Translations under genes and position numbers: made by a program
The notes under the pieces: generated by a model
Told to the model about the DNA's origin: nothing
Database searches by the model: none
Seen by the model: only the letters and a program-made list of their open reading frames with translations
Shown: one piece after another, positions 24,731-36,270 of the stretch
Numbering within the stretch: position 1 is the first letter of the stretch
How the letters are laid out: each line of letters opens with the position of its first letter
Origin: Syncephalastrum monosporum B8922
Lineage: Eukaryota > Mucoromycota > Mucoromycetes > Mucorales > Syncephalastraceae
Assembly: GCA_000697355.1 (NCBI GenBank)
Contig: JNEN01001248.1
Coordinates: forward strand, 36,110-100,109
Length of the DNA: 64,000 nucleotides
Direction of reading: 5' to 3'

Positions 24731-24974
24731 TAAAATCAAAATCAAAGCAGATACTATTCGGAAACAAGCAGAGAGAAAAGCGTGCGCCATGATTTTCTTG
24801 CTGTTTTTCCATACCGTCATTTGTACATACACAGTGCATATCATCTCACTAGCATGATACTACATAAATAAAGAAATCACAAAAATAGAAATGCTCCATG
24901 TTAAAAGTATACATGTACAAAAGCAGTTGATCCGGGCTGGGCATAGCGGCTGGGGTTTCTTCGTCCGATCCAGT

Positions 24975-26882
24975 CTATTCATTATCATCATCGGACTGAG
25001 GTTCGGTATCGGGCACATGATCAGCATGCGGCTCATGTTCAGTATGCGGCTCGAGTACATCTTGGATGTTAGACTCGATGACGAGCGGCTTGCGTGCGCC
25101 GTAATAAAGCCAGGTGACATGCGTCTCAGCGGCCTCGCACTCGTTGAGCGCCTTTGTAAGGGTATCAGAGTAGACTTCGGGAGAAACATCGTTCGCATGG
25201 CATATCCACTGCTTGGCTTGCTTGTAGCGACGCTCGACGTAGTCCTTGATGAGATATCCCGTCTCCTTGAGAGCATCCGATCTAGCCCACTCGCCAACGG
25301 GAAGTTCCATCGCGTCCGCCTGCACCGTATCCGCATCGAACCCGACGTCCAACAAAATATCGTCGAGATGCATGAGGATCTGGCGATGCACCTCGATTGA
25401 TTCGAGGAAACGGACGGTCCATCCATCGAGAATGGTCATGTTGGGACCCAAACTGCTGAGGCCGAGATCGGGTTCGTAAATCTCGCATGCGCCGCCGGGT
25501 TTGAGGATCCGGTGCACTTGCTCGAGCACACTGTGCCAGCGGCGGTCAGGCGCGTTGATACACCACACCGAGCGCATCATGACACAGTCGACGCTATTGT
25601 CTTCAAAGCTTTCAAGCCCGGTGCAGCCGTCGTGGACGGCGACCTTGCGCAGCTCGAGATTGGGAGGACAGCCCGTCGAGTTGCGGACCGTGCTGTAATC
25701 AATACCGACCACCTTGGCGTTTGGGTACTCGGTCGCCATCTCGTAGCACCAGTGGCCTGTGCTGCACCACCAATGCACAATCAGAGAAGGGTCTCTGAGC
25801 CGCATCTTATGGTTGCGACCCCAAATATGTCGGATGAGATAGTGCTGTATGCCATGATAAAAGACATGATAAGCCTTCTCGAACCACGTGATTTTTGGGA
25901 AATGAAAAAAATGAAAAAACTTACCGTTCTTTGGGCACTGTCAAAAAAGGGAATTGCATAATGCATGAATTTTTTTTAGTACATCCATGTCTTGCCCCCG
26001 ACCTCTGCAAACTTACATGTCCATATCTCTCTTGCGCTCCTGCTCGAAATCCGGAGAACTGTAGAGCTCTTGGATGAGACGCTCTCCCTCGTGCCGAGGC
26101 GAGTGGGGTGGCGGAGGAGCATAGCTCTGGTCGCTCGATACCGACTGAGACGACTTGTGACTGGACCGCGGTGACAAGGGTAGGCCTGGATGTACTTGGA
26201 GCAGCTGCTGCATATCTTGCGAGTCTCGTTGTTGCTTTTGCTGAATCCGAGAATCCAACACGCTGAGATACGCGGTTGTCAAGGTGTCCATATCGTTACT
26301 GTCATGGTCCCTTTGCACATCTGACTTGAAGTATTGACTCCCACCGCTGCCTTCGCTTCTGGCAGGAGAAATGGGCGACGATGGCGAGCGATGACCTTCG
26401 TGGTACAGCGATGAGGCTGGTGGTGACGAAGGAGAAGAAACACTGGAGTGGATAGAGCGAGAAGGTGAGAACCAGCCTGGCCGGAGCTTCCATCGGCTTC
26501 GACTTCGACGTCGTTCATGAGAGTGCTTGTCGCTGTTGGTCGTGATTGTATCCTCTCGGAGGCTATACAAATCGTTGGAGGACCGGCTCATGCGGAGCTG
26601 ACCATGTGCATGAAGAGCATTCGGGGCCGGTTCGGTGTCCCGACGCGCCGCACCGTCGCTCACCGGTTCGCTTAAATAGCTCGTTTGCGAGGAGGAGCCT
26701 TCCGTCGACGGCCACCTAGGCAAGGCAGGTCTCTCGGGGGTATCGTCTCGGTCGCAAGGGGGGGAAATCACTGTTTTAGGTTCATAGCATGGATCAGCCA
26801 CGAATGGGCGGGTATGGCTGAATCGGGAGCATGTATCTTGATCTGCCGAAACGCGCGAAGCTTTGTGCAACGCATTGCCCAT
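24975..26882 (-). CDS. SAM-dependent methyltransferase with disordered N-terminus
   Basis: Three exons, 592 aa: 26882-26017, 25937-25925, 25874-24975. The first ~290 residues are Ser/Arg/Pro-rich and probably disordered; the start MGNALHK has Gly2, so N-myristoylation is possible but not typical. The C-terminal half is a class I methyltransferase: YLIRHIWGRNHK before the core, ATEYPNAKVVGIDYS (beta-2 with acidic Asp), VDCVMMRSVW and LKPGGACEIYEPD. This layout matches the large fungal family of LaeA/UmtA-like methyltransferases. Motif I, normally like LDVGCGTG, reads IVHWWCSTGHW, so two of its glycines are gone. The middle exon is only 13 nt (AQRT plus a split codon) and is inferred from frame and splice sites. 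An acidic tail ends PQSDDDNE. Substrate unknown. Confidence 0.82.
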
Positions 26883-27166
26883 GACTAGCTGGAAGTTGGA
26901 TCAGTGATGAAGAAAAAATGAATATTGAAGAAAAAAAGATGCTAAAAACACACAGGTTTTTAAATTGCTTAAATGGTCATTGATCCTGGGACTGTTCCCT
27001 AATTTTCGGTTGAACCCTTGTAGAACAAATTGATAGCTTCGAGAATGATTCTGTCTTCTTTTTTTGTTTTATTCAGGAAGATTTTCCACCAGGATGGAAA
27101 AAGTGAAAATTTTTCTCTATCTTTTTAAAGTATTTTCATTACATAATTTTCCACTTAGACGTTCGG

Positions 27167-28201
27167 TTACTGCTTTTTGGCTGACAACTGCTGATCGGAC
27201 ACTGTGTCGGGCGATCGATCGCTGAGCAAGGAAGAAGAGGACGACGCCGGAGGTTCAGTCACAGTTGTCAGCATGTAAGCTGCCGCTGCCTGCGCGATGC
27301 CGTAGCCGAGAAAACCGAGGATGGGTATACGGATCAGAATATAGGCAATGGCCGAGAATCCAAACAGGATATCCTTGCGGCCGCTGAACCACTTGCGCTT
27401 TTCCTTGTGGGTCATACTCATACGCACGAAGTAAGGCTCGAGAAGCTCACGCATTAGGGCACGCATCCCAATCAGTGCACGGATCAGCCGGAAGGTTGCT
27501 GCACGGGGCAAGAACAAGAAACAGACGCCTACGACAGCGCCCTGGGTTTGGCCCAACGATTTGAAGGTCGCATAAGCACCTATGCACGGTAAGCCAAATT
27601 GTTTCTCGTTATATTTTTTTTTTTTCAGCGACTCTTTACCTGCCGCCGGGAAAACGAATTGGCCAACCACGGGCAGCAAAGACAGCAAGTAAATGACGAT
27701 GCCAAGTCGTAGATTTTTCCATAGTCGCTTCATGTAGCCCTTCATGTTGGACCAGTACTCTTCGCGGTACTTGCGCTTGGCGAGCGACGCCGCGTACGGC
27801 TTCCGGTCTGGATGGAGCGAGTCGACGTAGCGCAGGGACTCCATGAAGAGGTCATCCAGCGGCTTTGGGTAGGCGTACCGCATGAACATCAGGGCTAGAA
27901 AGGGGAGCGACGATATCGCGTCGCTCACAATCCGGTTCGTATTGCTCAAGAAGTCGTCAGCATGGTTGACGCTGCCGTCGTGCGCTCCGGGCGAGACGAT
28001 CCAGACGACGAAGCGAAGCAGGTGAATAGGAAATGTAATGACAAGCTTGACTACACCGAGGAGGACAAATGAAGTGATGGTCAGGTAGAGAAAGATGCGC
28101 AGGTACTTTTGTTGTCGAATGCGCGGATTATGTGCTACGAGCGTAATGCCCTTCACGGCATGGTCCACGCCCTGCTGCAAACCAGAGATCGTCCAACCCA
28201 T
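27167..28201 (-). CDS. EI24/Rrt8-Lds-like multi-pass membrane protein
   Basis: Two exons, 324 aa: 28201-27640 and 27579-27167. I start at the ATG at 28201 (MGWTISGLQQGVDHAVKG) because the longer open frame begins with a non-ATG codon. Several hydrophobic helices are visible: FLYLTITSFVLLGVVKLVI, LRLGIVIYLLSLLPVVGQF, AVVGVCFLFLP and FSAIAYILIRIPILGFLGY. The arrangement, with a conserved LLEPYFVRM and a terminal FGYGIAQA-like stretch, fits the EI24 superfamily. This includes fungal Rrt8/Lds1/Lds2 proteins, found on lipid droplets and in spore wall formation. It lies head-to-tail downstream of the EH-domain gene and upstream of the methyltransferase (284 bp). Membrane nature is certain; the subfamily is likely. 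Confidence 0.75.
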   Translation of the reverse strand: MGWTISGLQQGVDHAVKGITLVAHNPRIRQQKYLRIFLYLTITSFVLLGVVKLVITFPIHLLRFVVWIVSPGAHDGSVNHADDFLSNTNRIVSDAISSLPFLALMFMRYAYPKPLDDLFMESLRYVDSLHPDRKPYAASLAKRKYREEYWSNMKGYMKRLWKNLRLGIVIYLLSLLPVVGQFVFPAAGKESLKKKKYNEKQFGLPCIGAYATFKSLGQTQGAVVGVCFLFLPRAATFRLIRALIGMRALMRELLEPYFVRMSMTHKEKRKWFSGRKDILFGFSAIAYILIRIPILGFLGYGIAQAAAAYMLTTVTEPPASSSSSLLSDRSPDTVSDQQLSAKKQ

Positions 28202-28614
28202 TTCAAAAGCCAACAGTAGCAGCAATCTTAGTCTGTACTTTGCTCAGGTATGCAATCAAGGAAGTCTTTAGGCAACAAGAAATCGTCCTTTTTTATTGTT
28301 CATGTTACACAAGTTGGTCGGGTTTAATGCCAAGCAAAGCTTATCCTCAAACCAAAGTGGAGAACGGAAGCAAAAATACAGGGCAGTGCACTTGGTGTGA
28401 GGTCAATGGCGAAAGTAGTTCGGTAATAATATTGTAAGTCTCGAAGCAGACGTAAAAGCAGGTGGAGGGAGGGGGGGGGAGGAGAAAAGGGTTCAAGTGA
28501 ATGTACAAGGTGCTATAATTCAAAGCGGCGAGTATGAAGAAAGGAGAATACAAATAGAAATAAAAAAGAAGAAAAAAAAAACTGGTATGCTCTGCCGTTT
28601 TCTGTATCTCGATG

Positions 28615-30502
28615 TTATCGACGTGCAGCCAGAGAGGAGCCGTCCGACCGATGGCGAAAGAGTTTTACGGCGGGCGCACTCGGAGACGACGAAGCATCGG
28701 TGGATGACCATGGATTCGTCGAGAACAAGAGAGACCCCGTCCCTTGATGCGGCGTGGTTTCAAATGGGTCTTTGTAGCTCTGCGTGCGCCGCAGGAGGTT
28801 GGGAAACATGTTGCGAGCATACTTTGGAAATGCAGGCTTGGTGCTTTGCGGTGGAACGGGCGGAGGGTATACGTTCTCTTTGTTGGGGCGGTCGTTGATA
28901 CCAGGCCACGCTGGTATCGTTTGTTTGGGCTGTGCAGATGATACAGGCAACGGAAGTCTGGGGGTGGTATCGGATGAAGAGAGGGAGGAGCCTTCTTGCT
29001 GGTCGGCGAACGGACTCCGCTCGAGGGCTGTCGTCGTGGTGTGGGGCGCTGCCGAGGACGACGACGAGGATGGCTCTGGCGGTGGCGTGCCTATGCTGTT
29101 GTTATGGTTGCTCACGGGCGGCGATTCCGGGATGGTATCGTTCTCAAAGGGGTTGTTGGATGCTTTCGGCGGTACGTAATACTTTGTGAGCAAGAGCGAT
29201 TGACCGGTATCGATGGACGAAGACAGTTTTTGAAACGAATCGGCGTCCATGGACGCGCGTGAGACCAGCGGAGAGGGGCGTGCCTGCTGCTGTTGCTGCT
29301 GCTGCTGCTGTTTGGACATGCTTGCGCCAATGGTATCAAAAGCAAACACGTCGTGGTTCACAGAGAGGGGGGGCTCGGGAGGGGGCACCGAATAAGGCAC
29401 AGACCGAGAGCGGGAATGTGTATAGATGTGTCTCTGCTCATGCTTCGCGGTCGAGCTGGACTGCGAGAGGGTCTGGTTGGGCTGAAGGGGTTGAGTCAAG
29501 GGTGCGAAGGCGGGGTTAATGTAATGGCTGCTGTTGCGTTGGTATGCCGCGGTGTCAACGGCAGGAGCAGCAGCGACGGCGGCGGTGTTTTCCGTGTTCG
29601 GATGGAGCGTATTGGTGTAGGCGAGGGAGGGGGTCATGCCAGACTCAGCGACCGAGGGGAAAGCGGGCTGAGAGGAGGACTGGCCGTAATACCAGGAGGT
29701 CGGACGTGGTGGTTGGATGGGCTGTGATGCGGACGCCTGGGTCATCGAGGGCTGATACCAAGAGTTGCGCGACGTTTGTGCTCCCATGCCGCTCCATGTA
29801 TTACCGAGGTTACACGTGTCAGGCGTAGCAGAATTGTATTGCTGTGGCGTGGCCTGGGCGTTGACAGCGGTGCCAGAAGAAGACGAAGAGGAGCCGGCTG
29901 TGGCAGGCTTGATCAACGCATCAATGGCATTCGTCCTGAAACGCGGGACAGGGGCTGTTTACAAGCACACATGTATGAATAATAATATGTTAACGACAGG
30001 CTTCATACACACCTCCCAAGAAGACCATGTCACGACTAATCGAACGGCCATTCTGAGCGTGCGCTATCAAGCGCAGCATCGCATAGAATTGGGACTCTGT
30101 GATCTCGCCAGGGGCATTCTTGAAGAGACCAAAGACCTACGAAAAATGCGTCAATAGGGAAGAAGAGCATAAAAAATTGGGAGATGAATGAGAAAGCGTG
30201 ATTCGTACCTGCTCCAACTTCTCATCTGGCAATCCGCAGCTGCTGAGGAAGGTGCGCACAGCTTCCGTGTCGAGCTGGCCCAGCGAGAACGGGTCGAGGT
30301 CTTTCCACCAGGAGCGGTAAGCCACCTGCTCAGGCTGGGACAAGTCTTCCAACTGGACGGTGGGCGTGTCGTCAGGCCTAGCATCGTCAAAGGCAGGCAG
30401 CTGCGCCGCGTTGAGCTTCTTGGCGAACAGCTGGGATCGCCTTTCGTCTGAAGCGGTTCTCGTATGGTGGGTGCGAAGAAACGTTGTCTTGAACTTGTTC
30501 AT
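28615..30502 (-). CDS. EH-domain endocytic protein with NPF/DPF motifs
   Basis: Three exons, 585 aa: 30502-30209, 30136-30013, 29954-28615. A single EH domain spans about residues 55-150: YRSWWKDLDPFSLGQLDTEA, SCGLPDEKLEQVFGLFKNA and AMLRLIAHAQNG, ending in RFRTNAIDALIKP. The last piece is only in frame if exon 3 begins at 29954. EH domains bind NPF peptides in endocytosis. The rest is low-complexity (Ser/Pro/Gln, with a poly-Gln run at about 29281-29311). It carries its own interaction motifs: SNNPFEND, RSPFAD and YKDPFETT. The layout suggests an Eps15/Ede1-related or Irs4-like accessory adaptor, shorter than Eps15. The promoter faces a 2.5 kb gene-free region. Confidence 0.83.
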
Positions 30503-33041
30503 GAAAGAGGCATGGACGATGGGATGAACAGCAGAGGAAGAGAAGAGAGCAGGAAAAAAAGAAAAGAAAAAGACAGCAAAAGAGAAATATGGAATGAATG
30601 CAAACTGTTATGCTTCTTTGTGAAAATACAGCTCCGCATGCTCTTTTTCTCTTTCTTCCAGGTTTGACGCCCATGCGGGTCAGCCTAAATAGGTCATCCA
30701 ACGGGTGACACAGCTACTCCCATGAGCCCAGCATGCAACACCTGAATCCTCGTCCTTCTTCATCTTACCCTGCCCTTTCGTACGCACACATGACCTTCAT
30801 CTCCATTTCACCAGTTTTCATTATTTTGCAGAAAATGATCATGGAAAGAACCATGAAAGCAACCTTGCGTTTCCTGCTTCCGCTTTGTTTTTTCCATGCG
30901 CTCATATGCACATTTGTAAACCAAAAAAAAAAAAAAAAAGTTTCCAACACAATAACAAATCAACACACCAACAAATCAGCAGAGCAACACATCAACGCGT
31001 CCATGACGAGGATGGAGAAAGAAACTTCGTCATTGATCAACAGATTTCAGGACCCCTAGTTTTTACTACTCCTAAACTAAAGAAGCGTGCCTTTCAATAG
31101 GCCATCCATTAGACCCGCTGCACACTGGTCTAGTTTGTCATGAAGCTTTCAAAAGGGACTACATTTTCATGCGTAGGATGCATCATACACGCTTTACACC
31201 TCTTCAGCAACATGTGTGTCCACTCGTTTATTTAAGATCTGCAAATAAGCTCGTTTTGTCCAACCTCCATTATGCCTATTGGAGATGAGACTCATACCGA
31301 TATGGTCTTCTTCAACCAAATATGTATGTCGGCATTGCACTTCTAAAATTTAAGTGCGCCGGCACCGATCTAACCAAATTCGCTAACTCTCAATTAGTCT
31401 CTCATGATCACTCATCCTTCAGTCTTTGCTAGGCGTCAGGGCTACATACTGGATCCGGGCAACTCAGTCCATGCTCTGTACTGTACGAGAGACACAGGAT
31501 TATACTAATCCAATGCATGTGAATCACAAGACTTGGTAAGCTCCGTATCCATCCCTATATTTTGAAACGAGGAAAAATGAATGGCCTCAACAACAACATT
31601 CTATTATTCGCAAATAGATGTATGACTGCGAAGTTCAAGTCTAAGCCTTCTTTGTCTACATATTTTCGCATACAAAAAAGGTCCCCACTGTTTACTAAGC
31701 TGGTGCGCACGGACGTTTTCTGAATCCTTTATAAAAATGAAATACGCCAATACATCCCAGAGACAGCTTTTTGTCCGCATCAACAATCTTGTGATACTTA
31801 TAACCAAGTTGACGACACATTTTATGAGATGAAGAGAAACCAAGCAGATGCGTATAATAATCTCATGTCTTTTATTCGGTAGACGTAAATGATACTTCTG
31901 ATATGAATTGCTAACGTATATTACAGTATTTACCAGAATAGTCCCCTATACAACCAAAACATGCAAAAAAACAGCAGGGAAGGGTAGTAGTTCATGACAT
32001 ACTGACTCGTACCATAGCTGATGGCCTTGTTCCTGACAGCACAGGTCTTACTGTTGCATAAGGTACATTATCATACATGCTATGTCGCAACACAACACCG
32101 ACTGAAACAAAAAATCATATAACTTGTGGCACATATCAGTCAAGTGCTTCGCTCTGATATAGAGAAATGACTATGTGAGTGGGTTGTGCCGCATTTGATA
32201 CCATTTGTTTTTCCTGTTTTCAAATCATAATTATAATGCAGGATTTCACTTGCCGAGCGGGCTGTTACCTTTTAAAATAAAATAGCAAAGGTTTTGCTTT
32301 TTGTTGCAAGGTATATCTATGGATGTCCAGCTCTATGCAGAAGTCAAATGAGTGACGAAGTAGATGAGATTACAGATGTTCGTTCGTCTTTATGATGATC
32401 CACGTGGCATTGAACGTCTGGTCAATCAATACACCGATCGTCGTTACACTAGTCGTATGAAGTCCCGGGTTCTTCAATCTGCTCATATCAACTGATATTT
32501 GAGCCTTTATCACCGCTGTCGAATACTCATTTACAGCTATGCTTCTTTAGCGTAAACGATGCGAGTAGGCCCTTATTTGAAGATATCAGCGACAGCGATG
32601 AAACAATCTACTGAGTACTACTTCATCATACATGATTTTGTAACATAGATATTCGTTCGACCAGTGCTTGGGTGGAGCCATTTTGGCGGCTAGTTCGATA
32701 ATCTCATGCATAATACTGTTGTACAGTGGCAGCTGTTTTGTTCATGTATACGTATATACCGTAGAAGAAGACGAAGGAGTGCTCGCTGCTTGAGCATTTT
32801 CGTTCCATAGAGTATAGCCGCGAGAAACCTCGGTTCAGACGCTGCACTAGCAGCTAAGCTATGTCTTGTAATATCCAGCATGCTGAAAACCGTAGCGAGC
32901 ATCTATAAGGAACTCGAGTCGAAAAAAAGATTATGTGATTCTACTGGAAGCTTTCGTACGATCCGCATGTCTTCCTATAAAGCGGGCGGTGCGAGAAAAA
33001 AAAGATTCTCAGCGTTTCTTTTTACTCTACCGAAAAATACC
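30503..33041. other. Gene-free intergenic region
   Basis: About 2.5 kb between the divergent EH-domain and BolA2 genes. It is AT-rich, with an A17 run near 30923-30940 and no open frame with recognisable content. I see no tRNA, long repeat or transposon motif. Sequence just before 33042 is mildly A/T-rich as for the leader of a small gene. Confidence 0.5.
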
Positions 33042-33438
33042 ATGGCGTCCACTCCTCATTCTGGCATCACGGCTGATACCCTCAAGGCGACCATCACTGA
33101 GAAGCTTCAAGCTGAGCATGTGGTATGTCTAAGCGATAAGGTCGACTGGAGTTGCCTGCTTAATGAGCAAGTCTAGGAAGTGATCGATCAGTCGGGTGGC
33201 TGCGGTCAGATGTTCGACGTGCTTATAGTGTCGCCTATCTTCCAAGACAAGAAGCTTCTTGCCCGTCATCGTCTCGTGAATGAGACGCTCAAGGAGGAAA
33301 TTGAGAAGGTGCACGCGTTCTCTCAGGTAAATTCGGAAATACGCTCTTTTGTATCATGGTTCATGCTAAGCTTGCTTGGGCTTGTATTAGAAATCATACA
33401 CCCCTGAAGAATGGAAGGCGAAGCAAAGCCAGCAGTAA
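33042..33438 (+). CDS. BolA-like protein, BOLA2/Fra2 type
   Basis: Three exons, 92 aa: 33042-33122, 33177-33326, 33391-33438. The core reads [20 protein letters not shown], then [18 protein letters not shown], ending [13 protein letters not shown]. The invariant HRLVN helix, the terminal HAF..K.YTPE.W and the SGGCG cysteine are typical of cytosolic BOLA2 (yeast Fra2). These proteins pair with monothiol glutaredoxins to bind a [2Fe-2S] cluster and report iron status to Aft-type or other regulators. Length equals that of the family, and no targeting sequence precedes the domain, which argues against the mitochondrial BOLA1/3 types. It converges on malic enzyme with 153 bp between stops. Confidence 0.93.
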
Positions 33439-33591
33439 ACGATTACCATGTCAACCTACATCATCCTATTACGCTCATATCAAATCAATTCATTTATGCC
33501 AACAAGGCGTCTATCTTCAAATATAACCCAAACCCTACATTTACGATCCTGAGCTTTCCGAAAGAAGGATGATATATTTAATTGTCAGAGT

Positions 33592-35858
33592 CTATGCATG
33601 ATGTACCAGGGGCACGTATTCAGGATGGTACATTGTATTCCGAACGACGTCCTTGAGTACCTCACCCTCCTTAAGACGGGCGGTTGCGACGCCCTGGTCG
33701 TACGCCACTTCGCAGACCCGCGTGCCGACCTTGCGTGCCACCTCGCGCAAATGACTGACTCCTGGGAACAGGACACCTTGCTTCAGCTGGTGCTCGGATG
33801 CCATGTCAGCAATTGTACGTGCGGTTTCCAGGAACATGTCCGAAGTGACGCTGTTGGCGCGCGAAGCCGTGACACCCAACCCCAATCCCTGTAATACAAA
33901 CCATGAGTCTCCACTCCAACTCTCAACGAGCAAAAGCATTCTCTTACCGGGAAGCTGTACGAGTTATTGCATTGATTCGTTCGGCCGAGCGTGCCATCCG
34001 GCAGCAACACGTCATCAAAGGGACTACCCGAGGCAAACAGGGCGCGACCCTCCGTCCATCCAAACGCTTCCTCCGCGTTGCACTCGGCGTGGCTGTCCGG
34101 GTTGCTCAGCGGGAAGATCACAGGGCGTTCCTGGTAGGATGCCATGGTGCGGATGGCTTTTTCAGAGAATACGCCGCGGATACCGGTCAGACCGAGCAGG
34201 ACGGTCGGCTTGACCTGCTCAATCACGTCTTCGAGCGACAGGCGGTCAGCCATGTCCTTTTTGGCATAACACCGCTGTCGTTCATCGAGCGGCACGTCGC
34301 GTACAGGTCCTTCGTTGAGATTGGGTACGCCGCGGTTGATCGCCGCGTTACCGATGAGTCCGTCGCGGTCGAGCATCCAGATCTGCTTGTAGGCTTGTTC
34401 GCGGCTCGAGACCTGGCCCTGTGCAACCATGCAGTCAATGATGCCCTCGCAAACTCCCACACCGGCCGAGCCTGCCCCCACGCATACGATACGCTCGCCA
34501 GCCAGATCCTCCTGTCGCATCCCGCGCGCCTTCAAGGAGGCCAGCACTCCCGCGAGTACAATGGCTGAAGTCGACTGGATATCATCATTGAAACAAGTGA
34601 TTTTGCTGCGGTCTAAAAGAAGGCGGGTAAATGGGATGCTCATTGACGTTTTCGAGTAAAGACATACACTTGTTCAACAAATTGTAAGCGTGTGGATGCT
34701 TAAAGTCCTCGAACTGGATCAAAGCGCCTAAGCCATCCCTAAGTATCTGCTTTATGTTATAAAAAGTAATAATGACTTACGTGGCCAGCGTGAGGTGACA
34801 GCTGTGACCCACTCATCCACAAAGGAATAGTACTCGTCGCCCTCCAGCCGTGGATGGCCCATACCAAGGTACAACGGGTCATGCAACAATGCTTCGTTAT
34901 TGGTACCCACGTCCAGTACAACAGGGAGCACGGCGCGTGGACGTATACCACCAGCAGCGACGTACTGTCGTGCAGGATTAGCCGTCTGTTTTGTAATACT
35001 ACATGGTCAACCTACCAGACTCAGTTTACCGATGGGGATCTATAGGATTTATCCCAGAAGTCAGCATCAAGCACAAAAAGAAAGCGATACACTCTCTATA
35101 TACCTGCATTCCGTTGGCACCAAGGTCACCCAAGCCGAGTACGCGCGAACCATCCGTGACGACAATCACGTCTACCTCATCGTGTGGCCAGTTGTATACC
35201 ATGGCGCTCATATTGCCGCGATCCTGCGACGAAAAGTACATGCCTCGCGATCGTCGGTAGATACTGTGCGACTTTTGGCTCGCCAGACCGACTGAACCCT
35301 TACCATGAGCTTGTCTCTCCCAAAATGACTGCGTTCCTCTTTTTTTTTTTTTTTTTCCTCTGTTCTCTCTCGTACCTGTAGGGGTATAGATGATGCCAGC
35401 CAGTTCCTCCAAGTGCTCAATGACCAGCTTGTAGAAGAGCGTCTCATTGCGGTCTTGCAAGGCAGAAAGGAAAACAAACTTGGCCAAGGGAGTCTCGCAC
35501 ATGTCGAGGTTGCGTTTGATACGCAGGAGCTGCTTGTCCATCTCTTGGCATCGAGGCGGGACAAGTCCTCGAATCGATAACCTTTCGCGTTCATCAATGC
35601 TAAACGCCGTGCCTTGTTGTACTGCGTTAGTCGAGTGAGACACAAAGCACCCATGAACCTACCTTTGGATAACAGCGGATCGTGCAGAACATTGACACCA
35701 CGGGAGGTCGTGACATGGACGGTCTTGTCCAGACGTGGGTCCGACACACGAGCAGCTGCATGCGCGGTGTTATACTTCCGGTAATTGAAGAAGCGGCCCC
35801 GTGTGGACGGGCGACGGTAAAGGTGCCTAGCGAAAAGGCGAGTGGAAGCCAAGGACAT
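33592..35858 (-). CDS. NAD(P)-dependent malic enzyme, probably mitochondrial
   Basis: Eight exons, 621 aa: 35858-35663, 35612-35376, 35291-35104, 35039-35016, 34964-34777, 34738-34668, 34612-33948, 33888-33592. It decarboxylates malate to pyruvate and CO2. The start [20 protein letters not shown] is a basic, Ser-rich presequence. Family signatures: [60 protein letters not shown], then the NAD fold [12 protein letters not shown]. Exon 4 is only 24 nt (IPIGKLSL). The exon 5/6 join is uncertain: the strong donor gtaagt at 34780 leaves the frame one base short, whereas the weaker gtcatt four bases later restores it (giving RWPRKDGLG). The longer open frame upstream of 35858 does not begin with ATG. 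A GT-repeat tract lies at about 35969-35990 in the promoter. Confidence 0.93.
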
Positions 35859-36270
35859 TGGATGGCAAATGAACAAATATGAAAGAGAGAAGAAAGGTCA
35901 GAAATGAAAGGAGATAGAAGTACAGTAAAGTAAATAAAGACACGGAGATGTGATGGCAGGAGGAAGAGGTGTGTGTGTGTATGTGTGTGTTAATGTGTAT
36001 CGTTGTCAGGGGGCAACAGCGGGTTGCTGCAAGTAACAGCACAGATCGGCAGCCGGAAGCAGCCACACAAGCAACCGGACCCCTTCTTTACTTTCCAAAG
36101 AAGCCAACAAGGCACGGGCCCCCGCTGACTTCGGCCTATCTTTCTTCCTCCGTTAATAATGCTCCTGAATACGTGGTTCGATTTTCTCCTGGAGCCATTT
36201 ATTCCATGCATACGTGGTGCCAAGAGAAGTGACGGAGAAAGAAAAGAAAACAGTATTAATGATGAGGCGA

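Noticed and set aside
33592..35858. Malic enzyme as a pseudogene because of the exon 5/6 frame conflict
   Set aside because: All eight exons are otherwise intact with conserved catalytic and NAD motifs, and an alternative donor restores the frame.
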